A stretch of DNA of 64,000 nt from Cyrtodaria siliqua (GCA_037043455.1 JAWPHD010006794.1:1-64000); one strand, 5' to 3'; positions 11,890 to 23,479 are shown, counted from the first letter of the stretch. The notes: generated from the sequence alone by a model not told the origin. A program made the numbers and translations.

Positions 11890-11960
11890 CTCTGGCGTGG
11901 CGCAGTCTGTAGCGCGGCGGATTTGTGACCGGAAGCCCCGGTTCAATCGTCCGTGGTTCC
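11890..11960 (+). repeat. tRNA-like (pol III promoter-like) sequence in right arm
   Basis: A-box-like 'TGGCGCAGTCTG' at 11898-11909 and B-box-like 'GGTTCAATCGTCC' at 11940-11952 are spaced as in tRNA genes. Without a clear acceptor stem this is probably a SINE-type head or a decayed tRNA. It could still give the inverted repeat a pol III promoter in each arm, pointing outward. Confidence 0.55.
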
Positions 11961-12330
11961 AATTAGTTTCGTCGGTGTAACACATGTAAGGTTATATACG
12001 ACTGTCGATTTATTTGGTAGTGGAGGAAGATCACCGACTTTTCCTGGGTGCAACCAATACTGTACACCCCCCGCCATCCGTAAGAATCGGCACTTCCTCA
12101 CTTGCAAGTACCCAGTGGTAAACGAACCCTCAGGCGAGGCGAAGGTTTACAACGCAACATCGTTAAGGTTGTTAATGGCATACATTTGTGTAATTTACGT
12201 AATTTTGTTCGTACACAGTTCAATGTCATTGTTATTAACAGTGAGAGGGATTGATATAGTGCTAATCTACAGACAGACGTCAATATCTTATACTGACCTG
12301 TATTTATAGGTTATTAGATTTTTATTGGGT

Positions 12331-13597
12331 TTAAACAGGTTTAGTGGAATCAAGTCTAGTGTTTCTTAGGCAGTAGTTTAGATTTAGTGGTATGATACCT
12401 ATGTATCTGTTATATAGTAAGTCGTTCCATCTACATACATATTCACCTTTCACACATAAAATACACATACCTTTATTATGCAAATTAGCTGATTGATGGA
12501 GCCAATCGATTGATCGCAAATCAGATATACAACATATACTTGATTTGCGAGTTGACGATTGTTATCCACAATCACATTTACATTAGATATATATGTTTAC
12601 AATATATATTTACAGGTAATTCTTATTGCATTTTGTGTATTATGTATTTATCATTATGTTTGTGTAATTTAAATGTAGTTTCATGCTAAGGAATGCATTT
12701 TATATGCCTTTGATTAATTTGCCTTTGTTACATACCTGTGTTACCTTGATTAGGTTCGATCACCACTTCCGTCAGCCATATTTGTTATGTGTTTGTAAAC
12801 AAATCAGAGATATACAACATATACTTGATTTGCGAGTTGACGATTGTTATCCACAATCACATTTACATTAAATATATATGTTTACAATATATATTTACAG
12901 TTGTTGCTTCTGTTTACAACGATCGGCGAGAACCCAAATAAAACAAACCCTGACAATGGCGCCCAACATAATTGTCAGGGTTTGTTTTATTTGGGTTCTC
13001 GCCGATCGTTGTAAACAGAAGCAACAACTGTAAATATATATTGTAAACATATATATTTAATGTAAATGTGATTGTGGATAACAATCGTCAACTCGCAAAT
13101 CAAGTATATGTTGTATATCTCTGATTTGTTTACAAACACATAACAAATATGGCTGACGGAAGTGGTGATCGAGCCTAATCAAGGTAACACAGGTATGTAA
13201 CAAAGGCAAATTAATCAAAGGCATATAAAATGCATTCCTTAGCATGAAACTACATTTAAATTACACAAACATAATGATAAATACATAATACACAAAATGC
13301 AATAAGAATTACCTGTAAATATATATTGTAAACATATATATTTAATGTAAATGTGATTGTGGATAACAATCGTCAACTCGCAAATCAAGTATATGTTGTA
13401 TATCTGATTTGCGATCAATCGATTGGCTCCATCAATCAGCTAATTTGCATAATAAAGGTATGTGTATTTTATGTGTGAAAGGTGAATATGTATGTAGATG
13501 GAACGACTTACTATATAACAGATACATAGGTATCATACCACTAAACCTAAACTACTGCCTAAGAAACACTAGACTTGATTCCACTAAACCTGTTTAA
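12331..13597. repeat. Perfect-type palindrome, 627-bp arms around a 13-bp loop
   Basis: 12331-12957 (outer right arm) and 12971-13597 (third copy) are inverted repeats centred on the loop 12958-12970. Only about three substitutions are visible between the third copy and the left arm, for example 'gatcgagcc' for 'gatcgaacc' near 13170. The third copy stops at 13597 after 'cctgtttaaacc', and unrelated sequence follows. Confidence 0.93.
12943..12985. repeat. Hairpin at the junction of second and third copies
   Basis: The same 15-bp inverted repeat as at 2922-2964, with its loop inverted. Arm sequence runs outward from both sides. It therefore marks the turn-round point of the palindrome. Confidence 0.9.
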
Positions 13598-13999
13598 ACC
13601 TGTGACATATGCATGAGTTCTTTCGCGTATTAATATTGCGCGACTTTATGTAACAATAACGCGACTAAAATAACGCGACTAAAATAACCTTTTTAATGCT
13701 TACGCATTCTTTCAATTATAGCAATAAAATAGGTTGTAACATTCAATTTTCAGCAAAAACATATATTGGAAAAGAAAACATATTATCATTACATCGTGGG
13801 ATTTTTTTACAACGATATCAACATTGTTAATATCACGTGCCATACGTTCTTTGACATGAACTGAAAATTGACCAATCACGAACGAGTTTACATTACACAC
13901 CCAATATGATGATTTTATGAGCCAATATTAACGTTTCTTTTTGCATTGAAAGTGAGCTTGTAAATGCGTATCCAATAAATAAGGATATTGCATTCGGAC
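13598..13999. other. AT-rich spacer, nothing recognised
   Basis: Begins directly after the third copy. A short repeated 'aataacgcgactaaa' occurs twice near 13656-13686. No coding signal. Confidence 0.4.
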
Positions 14000-14065
14000 G
14001 CCTCTCATTAACCCCAGCTCCACCCCCAACCCCCTCCCCCTCCCCTCCACCCCCACCCCCACACA
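14000..14065 (+). repeat. C-rich tract
   Basis: Runs of C separated by single A or T bases, ending in (CA)n. The following 'catactcatattattctta' resembles the flank of the inverted G-rich tract at 7.4-7.5 kb ('cattcatattattttcat' on the minus strand), so both probably belong to one repeat. Confidence 0.65.
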
Positions 14066-14685
14066 CACAAACATACTCATATTATTCTTAAACTGTGCTT
14101 TACTGCATCTGATGTTTAGATTATATTATTTCCTCTTATAAAATCATTAATATATTAAATCATCTGGTACACTGCACATACTTTTATACCTTTGTAATGC
14201 ATATGTATATGCATAATCTGAAAACTAAACGAACGTTTAGTTCCTTTATATGTTAACATAAAATAATCATTTACAAGAGGAAGATATGTTATAAAACATT
14301 ATAGCAAATATAGCACATCAACATAACATGTATACAATGAGTGATACATGTCACTTCACAAGTTTAATATTGGTCTTCATTGCATAATATCAAGTCCGTC
14401 AGTTCACACAAGTATGATGGTGATGCCAATATGTAGTAAGAATACATGAAAACAATCTGTCAAATAAATGAATTCCTATTTGATAAATTAATAGTGTTTA
14501 CGAAGAGGTAACCCTGTCTTCACCACTCTTTGTGTTGAGAATTGTTCTTTTTATTGTATAGTTTATTTGCTCATTGTTTGTGCTACAGTTCCATTTCATT
14601 TGGGTGCTGTGATATCTGTAGGACCATTTTTGTCTTGTTTGTTTATTTCTCCTATGTTGATAGCATTGCGTCATTTATCCTGGTA

Positions 14686-14858
14686 CAATCTCATTAAAAT
14701 CAGATCCTAATTAGTAGTGTAGAGTATCGTAGCGTGATAAAGGGTCTGATTTTAATCTCATTAAATCAGATCCTAATTACCCTTTGATACTATCTGATAT
14801 AGGCCTTTGTAGTGTAGAGTATCGTAGCGTGATAAAGGGTCTGATTTTAATGAGATTG
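14686..14858. mobile_element. Small TIR element (MITE), 173 bp, with 9-bp target duplication
   Basis: Terminal inverted repeats of about 21 bp begin 'caatctcattaaaatcaga' on each strand. The flanks carry a perfect 9-bp direct repeat 'atcctggta' (14677-14685 and 14859-14867), the expected target-site duplication. Inside, the block 'gtagtgtagagtatcgtagc' occurs twice, so the element has an internal partial duplication. A 9-bp duplication is typical of Mutator-like transposons among others. No transposase is present, so it would need a partner. Confidence 0.85.
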
Positions 14859-14867
14859 ATCCTGGTA

Positions 14868-15904
14868 TAGCATGGTGTTCTATGGTATCAAGGTACTTAA
14901 ATGGTTTGACGAAAAAGATAAACTGTAAACAATATTGAAAGAGAAATGAAACTCACATGCTTCTGTGACCCTTTTACTAAATTGTTATGATTCATATTGT
15001 AATCAATTTTACGTTAATATGTCAGAATTAGATTTGAAAAGAAGGGTACCCTCATTGAGCTTATTATTTTAAAATGTCTATGGTATCAAGGTATGCACAT
15101 ATTGTGTATAGTGTATTTGTTAGTTACTGGTATAAGATTCAATGAGAAACCATTTCTTGAAACATTAATTCATAACAGACTCATCAGACTAAAATGTAAT
15201 GAATTTTATAACCTTTAAGGTAATGGAAACTGCATTTATGTAGACTAAGGGTGATGAATTTTAAAAATCGCAAGGAAATTATCAACAGTTTTGCATTATT
15301 TTGAAATATCGTTTTATTTATGATAAACATTTTTTTTTCAATTAGTTTATTATATATACCTAAAGTCATCACATCTATACAATATTAACATACTTTAGCA
15401 GACATGCATACTGTTTTATAGATTGGACAATACCGTGATACCATAGATCCCTTGATATCATAGGAAGCTAGTATACATTTCAAGACATTTAGTGCATGTT
15501 CTGGTCTCTATTCGGACAACTTTATATCATTCCGGACTGCACTTACTTCACAAATACTCAATATGTCATAAATACTCAATATATACAGACTGTAGACTGA
15601 GAACTCTAAACATAGCCGCCATCTGTCTAATTGCGTGAAACATTTCCCCTTTCATACTTTTGTTGGTTGTATTTTTATGTTAAAATTAAATCCTATTCTG
15701 GTTTTCACCGTTCATAGAAGATTCTTTTTTATATTAAGGAATTAGACGTTTTCTATCCAGGAAATATTTTTGAATTTTCTTGGCCACATATTATATCGAA
15801 TCTGAGTTGGTAAAGCTATTTATTAATTAAAAATTTAAATAAATGAATAAAGTTTTAAGGAATTTTAAGTCTATTAAAGATATTTCTGGGCGCCCAAAGA
15901 ATGG
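14868..15904. other. AT-rich sequence, nothing recognised
   Basis: No repeat family or coding region identified. Confidence 0.4.
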
Positions 15905-15945
15905 TAGGAACACCCCCACTACCACCACCACTACCACCACCCACT
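15905..15945 (+). repeat. (CCA)n simple repeat
   Basis: 'cccccactaccaccaccac' and onward, immediately upstream of a SINE-like copy in the same relative position as the G-rich tract at 7.45 kb. Confidence 0.75.
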
Positions 15946-15954
15946 TCGAGTTCA

Positions 15955-16195
15955 TTCTGTCCGTTTTATCCTGCTCATTCGAGGTCTTCATCATGACGTC
16001 GCGTATGCAAACATGGAAAATTCGCTCTTTCGTAAACAGAGTTTCTACAATAGAATTTGTAATCTCTGCAGTTTTGCAGGTTAGAAGGTTCTATGCCCAT
16101 TCTCCATATTTTTTCTTGATGTAAATGGTTGATGAGCCTGGCAGGTTCATAACCATTCATGTGTTGGTGCGCTGTAAAATCTAATTCAATTCAAT
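15955..16195 (+). mobile_element. SINE-like repeat (plus strand)
   Basis: Shares body and tail with the copies at 7225-7435 and 29254-29540. The order is 'cctgctcattcgaggtc', 'tcgcgtatgcaaacatgg', 'cccattctccatatttttt', 'catgtgttggtgcgctgta', then an 'aattcaattcaattca' tail. The tail type is shared with the tRNA-Ser SINE at 50.8 kb. Confidence 0.62.
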
Positions 16196-16439
16196 TCATA
16201 ACTCTTATTCTGCAATGCTTTACTTTTATTGACCTTCACTTGAATACTTATGGGTCTTATAAAGTTAAAATGTCGATATGAAAGTTGATTGCCTGGACAA
16301 AATTATTAAAATATAATGTTTTGTTTAATATGTTATATGTTGTTGAATTATGAACACAGATGCACAAATAATTATGAACTTTTGATAAATCAGTAACTTG
16401 TGTTCTGTCTCTTATACTTATGTGGCATATGTAAATAAT

Positions 16440-17345
16440 TAGAGATTAAAACATGGGTGATGCGCTATTATATAATATCGGCCTGAGACCCCAATATCGG
16501 CCCGAAGGATTTAGCCTAAGGGCCGATATTGGTCGAGTGCCGATATGACGGATAATAACGCATCACCCATGCTTTAATCTTGTTTACTTATCGTTTTCTT
16601 TGGGATTTTAACTCCTTTTCATCTATCAATGGATATTAAACTCTTCCAGTGTTTCATCAAATAAAATAAATAAAAACCAATGGACGAACAAAACAAAACC
16701 GTTTTAACTTTAATATTATTGTTTCTTAGAGTATTGTCTCTAATTCTTTGCTGTTTCAGAGCTATTCTTTTAACTGTCAGTACGTCCCTTGAATGCTGAA
16801 AATTATGCTGACCTGCATAGACTTATCGAGTCTGGCATGTACTCAGATTTGTTGAACTTCCGTATACTTCCGTGTCATTATATCTACTCTGGTTTCAACA
16901 GTCGAAATTTGTCTGTTTTAATACTGTATTTACATCCCTAATTTTGTTGACAAATAGCTTCTGTGTTACACCTTCACGAGGCCTCCCCTCAAAACTTAGT
17001 CCATATAAGTCCAACAACCAATAACCTGTTAGCCAATGACTCTAACGTCCTCTAGCCGCGATTCATGTTAACGCTTATTTAAGTTACGTCACTTACGTTA
17101 GCTGACGTCACTTTGATTACGTCATGTCATTGACGTCACATGTATAGTAATCAAAAAGGTTAAAACAAAAACAATTCTACATAGTCGCCAATAATCTTAA
17201 CGGGAGTGTGACCGGGGCAATAACGGTCAGGTGACTTAAAATTGGCGTATTGGACCACATTTATGATACGGCTGATTTAAGAAGAGGTAATTGTAGGGTA
17301 GTTTTGTGCATATTGCAGGCCACAAATGCGTATACATATGATAAT
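16440..17345 (+). mobile_element. Diverged copy of the inner-arm repeat
   Basis: Collinear with 4195-5425, with roughly three-quarters identity judged by eye and some deletions. Shared blocks include 'gagaccccaatatcggcccgaag', shortened here to the core 'ccaatatcggcccgaag', then 'cagtacgtcccttgaatgctg', 'ttttgttgacaaatagctt' and clustered TGACGTCA-type sites. It begins with a 22-bp inverted repeat (16443-16464 and 16559-16580). It shows that the arm sequence derives from a dispersed family. Confidence 0.75.
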
Positions 17346-17379
17346 TATGCTTATTGTTTTAACGATTGAATAACATGTT

Positions 17380-17700
17380 TGTAAACAATAAGATATAAAT
17401 AAACAATAACACTCGTGTATGTATTTGTTTGTGATTTTACGACTTGACAGAAACCAGATTAACAAGAGAATACACCGTTAAGGGCACGCCAAGACACGAT
17501 TGAATGCCTACATAAAAGGTTACCTTCCGTTTCATGATTTATATTGTCATTAAGGGGCTCCAAATATGTCGGGTCCATTGAAGAGGATAGCATAGTGGCA
17601 AACTGCAAATGTGTCACCCACAGAACATCAGGATGATAGAGTAATAATCTCGTTTGATAAATCTTCTAACACATTTGATGAAATATATTCAAAAACCCAA
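17380..17700 (-). mobile_element. PLE-like element, degraded 3'-end fragment
   Basis: Matches the tail family on the minus strand: 'gacttgacagaaaccagatt', 'aagggcacgccaagacacga', 'gaggatagcatagtggcaaact' (shortened here to its core), and 'gataaatcttctaacacattt'. It lacks the last ~400 bp of the 3' tail and any RT coding. Confidence 0.7.
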
Positions 17701-18574
17701 ATGCCAATTGTATAGTCGATACTTTATGTGGTCCCTCTAACGTGTATACATTTCTTTATATATGATAGGCAACTTGAAACGGTCCGATAGGTAACACAAA
17801 GTACAAGTACTCGTGTAATACAAGCATACGTACATATACGTTTGTAAACTGGCGTCATAGTCTAACCAAACCTTGATTTACGTATTGCATAATTAGAATG
17901 TCTTGGTTAACTAATGTTGTTAAATGATCTTGAGATTCTATTTGAGACACATTTAGGCATAATTTTTTGAATAGAAGACAATTGTCTTTATTTAGCCTGA
18001 TTTAACCTTTGGAGAAATCGCTTTATTTACGTTGTCTGACTTTTGAATAAAAGGTCTTCAATTTTTTTGTGTTGTTTTTTTGTGTTTTTTTAGTTTTATC
18101 AGATTTAATTAGGTCTCTATGGACCTAAATCCTGAAAAGCACAGTTATTTATAATATATTTAAGTTGTAACTGTTACAGTATTCAACAAAGAAAGACTTT
18201 TTTAACTTACGTAAACAGTTATCAGAGGCGTTTATTATAAGATGATCTATTCCAAATATTATTTCTTAAATCATGTTCAAGTACATCCATGGGTTATTGA
18301 TTAAAATGTGTGATTGAATTGATATATGATTAATTAATGATAATGTGCATTGGAAATTGAATTACTAGTGAGTGTGTAGAAACATATATAATACATCATT
18401 TGATTATAATTATGTATTATAAATTATGTGAAACTGTAAAAGTTTAAATCAATAAAAATATATATATATCTACCTTTAATGTTTGTCTTTTTTACCCTTG
18501 ACGGGTTGTTCACCTGTTTCTATGGCTTCTGTAAAATCGACTCTTACAGTTGCCTAGTTTGTTAGAAGTGGATA
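17701..18574. other. AT-rich sequence, nothing recognised
   Basis: No coding or repeat family recognised. Confidence 0.4.
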
Positions 18575-19372
18575 TAAAACAAGTATCGAACAGGAAATGC
18601 AGCTTTCACAGAACACAAAAAAATCAAAAACACGCACAAAGACAAACATGAATGGCATTGTTAAAAATAATAAAGGCATATGACGTTACAAACACAAAAT
18701 GGGTTGACACTAGTGATAACGCATTGGAACGGTCAGTGGCAAAAAAGGTCGCTGGGGGTTCAAAACTTACACTTACCCTACTGTCATCCCAATTAAACTG
18801 GACAGTGTAAATAAAGAAATCCACGCCATGAACTATTATCTAACCAACAAGTCAGCATTAGTAGGCAATATAAGTAAAACACAAAGATGCCACACAGAAG
18901 ATACCCAATGACTTGGCAGAAGCCAGAGCAACAAGAGAATAACCCATTTAGGACACGACAAGTAATGATTGCAGACGAACATCAAACATCACCGTCGTTT
19001 TGGGCTTAAGGTAGACGTCATCAAAGGGTCCACAGCCTTTAAAAGAGGAAAGCATATTGGCGAACTGTAAATGGGTCCACCACTAAGCATGCAGTGCGTT
19101 GCAAAATGATAGGGTCATAACCTATTTTGATAAACCTTTTAACAAGTTAAACAAAGATAGTATGAAAGTGATCATGACCAAGGATCTTACGAAGATTGTA
19201 AATCACCCATCACCACAGAAGTCAGGATGTGATAGTCCTTGTAGCGGAAGAGTTCTTAAATTACTTTTATATTTGGAAAGAAGATCAGGCTTACGATAAA
19301 AATAATTGCAAATGTTTTACGATGTGTATGGTAACGATTGCCCTGATGGAGTAGCTTTTTAGTTATATAAAT
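18575..19372 (-). mobile_element. PLE-like copy 1 of a head-to-tail trio, 5'-truncated
   Basis: The 3' terminus is at the low-coordinate end ('tatcgaacaggaaatgcagc'). The non-coding tail runs to about 19080. The remnant of the 3' coding end (about 19100-19310, minus) matches the region translated as 'YHKLRKTF...NPDLLSKYK' in other copies. It stops abruptly at 19372, where the 3' terminus of the next copy ('tatagatataaaaatcga') begins. Variable 5' truncation with an intact 3' end is the signature of target-primed reverse transcription. Confidence 0.8.
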
Positions 19373-21054
19373 ATAGATATAAAAATCGAATTCAAGGATT
19401 CAAGGATGACAGTCAACCACAAACACACACAGAAACAAAGAACACATTTAGGGAGGAATAAAAGGCCAAACAAGACAACAAAATCACAAAAGAGTGGGCA
19501 ATAGGGCTACCGCCTTGGAACGATCAGTGGCAAAAAGGGGGTTTAAACCAGGTTCTAGGGTGCACCAAACCTCACACTTACCCTACTGTCAACCAAAAAA
19601 AGTGGGACAGTGTAAATAAAGGAATCCCCGCCATGAACTTTTCTCTAAATAATAAGGCAGGATTAATAGGCAATGTAAGTAAAACACAAAGATGCTCGTG
19701 TATATATAAATACAAAAGAAACAATAGCCTAGAAAGCCATAAAGAAGGTACTCAATGACTTGGCAGAAGCCAGAGCAACAAGAGAATACTGCAGACAAAT
19801 ATCAAACGTCACCGTCCTTTAGGGCTTTAGGTAGACGTCATCAAAGGGTCCACAGCCTGTCGGGTCATCGCACAATTAAACAGAAAAGCATAGTGGCGAA
19901 CTGTAAATCAAGGATCTTACGAAGTTTGTAAATCACGTCACCAAAGAAGTCAGGTTGTGATAGTCCTTATCGCATAAGAGTTCTTAAATTACTTTTATAT
20001 TTGGAAAGAAGATCAGGGTTACGATGATAATATTTTGCAAAGGTTTTACGAAGTTTATGGTAAAGGTAACCCTGATTGAGTAGCTTTTTAGATATACACA
20101 TGTTACGAATATTAAAGTCCTCAACTCGAGTACAAGTTCTAGAAAAACGAATAAGTTGAGACACGTAGACTCCATAAGAAGTTGCTCGGGGAACATCCAC
20201 ATCTAAATGGGGATAATTAGCAATATCAAAATTAAAAGCATCTCTCTTGTCATATATTTTGCTAATTAATATCACCATTTTCAATGGAGTGTCGTAAATC
20301 AAGAAAAGAAGCGTTAATATCAGAAATATTAGCTTTGTCAAGTTGAAGTTCTTTATGGTACACACTATTAACCATAGTAGAAAAGAAAGGGTTGTCAATG
20401 TTTAATATGCCATCCAGATACTGAGAGGTGTCAGTAAAGGCTTCAGTAACATCTTCCTGAATAGCTGGTAAAAGATTCAACATGAAATCTCTTTCATAGC
20501 AATATAAACACAAAGATTACGAATAATAACGTCCTCAACTCGAGTACAAGCTCTCGAAAAACGAATAATACCTAGACCCCGAAAGATGTTGCTCGGGGAA
20601 GATCCCCATCTAAATGGGAATAATTAACAATATTAAATTTAAAATCATCGAGAAAAGAATCGTTAATATCAGAAATATTACCTTTGATAAGCTGAAGTTC
20701 CGTAGGATATATATTATTAACCATAGTAGAAAAGAAAGAGTTGTCAATGTTTAATCTGTCATCCATATATCGAGAGGTGTCACTAAAGGCTTCAATAATA
20801 TTTTCCTGGGTATCTGATATAAAAACAAATCTGCGACAATGGGTGCACAGTTCGAACCCATAGCGATATCAAAAAATTGTCTATAAACGGTAGTTCCATA
20901 CCTGACGAAAATATTACCTAATAAAAAGATAAGGGATTCACAAACTTCATGGCAAGTCCACATAGTGTAATTGTCCAAACTGCCGTTAGTAAAACACGCT
21001 TTAATATTGTTACAGGGCAAAAATTTAGTATTTTCCCTAGCAAAAATGTATTGA
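19373..21054 (-). pseudogene. PLE-like copy 2: RT pseudogene plus 3' tail
   Basis: Tail 19373-19905, then coding remnants on the minus strand. 19967-20398 encodes 'NYPHLDVDVPRATSYGVYVS' and 'LLNQGYLYHKLRKTFAKYY'. 20262-20513 encodes the palm region, where the catalytic box reads YLDG instead of YLDD. 20751-21080 encodes 'TMWTCHEVCESLIFLLGNIF' and 'MGSNCAPIVADLFLYQ'. A stretch around 20520-20766 repeats the 'NPFFS' to 'DVPRATSYGV' part, so the copy contains an internal duplication. There are frameshifts throughout, and the catalytic Asp loss confirms it is dead. The 5' end is cut at about the 'IFAREN' position and abuts copy 3. Confidence 0.82.
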
Positions 21055-22400
21055 AGTCGAACAGGAAATACAGCATTCAAAAGCCACAGTCAACCACAGA
21101 CACGCACAAAGCAAACAACAACTTCGATGATGAATAAAAGGCAAGATATGTCATCACAAACATAAACATGACTACCACCTTGGAACGGTCCGTGACAAAA
21201 AAAGGCCGCTGAGGATTTGAACCAGGTTCTATGGTGCATGAAACCTTACTCTTACCTTATTGTCATCCCAGTTTAAACGGGACAGTGCAAATAAAGATTA
21301 CCTCGCCAGTTTATATTCTCTAACAAACAAGGCAGCATTATTGGGCAATATAAGTAAAACACATAAGTGACCATGTATATATAAGAAAAGCCTAGAGAGC
21401 CACAAAGCAAGTACTCATTGACTTGGGATAAGCCAAAGCAACAAGAGATCAAGCCTTTAAGGGTAACGACAATCAAGATTTAAGATAAACATCAAACTCT
21501 ACCGTTCTATAAGGACTTATATATACATCATCCTAGGGTCAACAATCTGTCCGGTCATCGCACAATCAAAGAGGAAAGCAAGGTGGCGAATTGTAAATAA
21601 GGTCATAACCTTTTAATATGTTTTTAACAAGTTTTGTAAAGAGTATACGAAAGTGATTATGATCAAGGATCTAACGAAGTTTATAAATCACATCGCCATA
21701 GAAGTCAGGTTGTGATAGTCCTTGTCGCAGAAGAGCTCTTACATTACTTCAACGGTATACTGATGGAGTAGCTTTTAGTTAAATATTACGAATATTAATA
21801 TCGTCAATTCATCTATCAGCAATAGAAAATCGAATAAGATGAGAAAAAATATACCATACACATATATTGCACTGGGAACATCCCCGTCTATAGAGATATA
21901 ATTAATACCATCAACATTAATATATTCTCCCTTGTCATAAATTGTGCTTATTATTTGTCCGTTTTCAACTGAGAGATGAAAAACAACAGTATCAGAAATA
22001 TTAGTTTTGTTAAGTTAAAGTTCTTGAGGGTATATATTACTTACCATAGTAGAAAATAAAGATATTTCAATGTGTAATATCTCATCCATATACCGAGATG
22101 AGTTATTCAATGATTCGTTGACATCTACCTGAATATCTGCTGAAAGACTTAACACGAAATGTCTTTAATAGCAATACAATAACAAATCTGTGACAAGGGG
22201 TGAATAGTTAGTACCCATATGGATGCCAAAAATTGTGTCTATAAACAGTATTTCCATACCTGATAAAAATATCATCTAATAGATATATACGTCTTTCACA
22301 AGACTTTATACCGTAATTGTCTAAACTGTCGTTATTGAATCGATTTATTAGTATTACTGGCCAAATATGGTTCTTTCTCAAGCAACGGTTATTTAATAAG
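21055..22400 (-). pseudogene. PLE-like copy 3, strongly degraded
   Basis: The 3' terminus 'tcgaacaggaaatacagcat' at 21058 is followed by the tail ('accaggttctatggtgcatg', 'gccaaagcaacaagagatca') and by decayed coding sequence to about 22395. The RT signals for the '...DILNIDNPFFS' and 'IPIGTNCAPL' areas are just recognisable around 22020-22260. No usable frame is left. It is truncated further 5' than copies 1 and 2. Confidence 0.72.
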
Positions 22401-23479
22401 GTTGTGGGTTTAAGGTTTTTCGAAGTGGATGGTAGTCAAAAATGCACAGTCTCTCATTTAAGATCATCTTACTTATTAGAAAATGGATGTCAGTCGCCAC
22501 GAATCTCCTGTTAACATGCAGCCTCATTAACTGAACAGCAGCAGCACAATACAATGTTTTATATGATTGCTCTGACACACTCGGACACATTTCATAAAAT
22601 TGGTTCTTATTAAAGTTCTAATGTGGTTTATCAAAATATTATTGATTTATTCCTTGATGTTTTAATATTTTTTAATAGCGAATGATGAAAATAAATATAA
22701 AAACTAAAAAAAGGCAAATTTACCTAACAAAGGCAAAACTGGATGAATGAAGATAAAAAACTATGTGGTTCAATACTTGTTTACAGGGTGTACATTTGAA
22801 TGTATATATACGAAGCAAAATGTATTTATCATATATGTATATGTCATTTCCATAAACAAGATACAAAGCCGTTTATGTTCGGGGTCAATAATAAAGTGAC
22901 AAATATATGACCAATAATCAGGTGTAAACAAGTTCGGCGATAAAAAATAAAGCAAATATGCTGGCAAAATACTTTTATACGTTACCGAAAATCGTTCTCA
23001 TTTTAGTGCAATTGAACGTAATTTTGGAAAACGGAGTTTGAGAATAACAATCGTTTGTGAAAACATTCCTGCGGGTTTGAAACAATGACAGAATGGGCAA
23101 CTTTTGTCAGTGCCAAACATTAAATGGGTTCAAAGCAATATGTTTGTATAATGAAATAAGTTGTTTTTAATATATAGGAGGTAGTTCTGATACTTCCCTC
23201 ATGAGAAAATAATAAAAAAAAAAAAAAACATTTTTGTAATAATCGCATCTTTACCTAGCATTTCTAATATTTCAAACAATTATATCAATGTGTATATGTT
23301 TATTCTTATGTACCTATGTTATTCTTATGTACCTAAAGCGTCGTGCTAAACCTTTTTTGTTCAGTATAGTTTTAATAACACTACATAGTATTTATTACTA
23401 CGTGTACATGTATAATCATTCAAAAACAGGATGACTATACTTCTGGAATAGAAGAAATGTGAGATACTTCGTTTCTTTA
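22401..23479. other. AT-rich sequence, nothing recognised
   Basis: Poly(A)-like run near 23208-23229 and TA-rich runs; no family assigned. Confidence 0.4.

Larger units (their letters stand above)
9545..12985 (-). repeat. Right arm of the giant inverted repeat (3.44 kb)
   Basis: Reverse complement of 2922-6392. It holds, from the inside out: a diverged 110-bp inner edge (9545-9655), 15-bp arrays in both orientations (9652-9950 and 9990-10174), the interspersed repeat core (about 10482-11712), a tRNA-like sequence and the outer 0.6 kb. Near-identity over 3 kb means the duplication or its last gene conversion is recent relative to the surrounding decayed elements. An assembly artefact is also possible. 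Confidence 0.95.
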
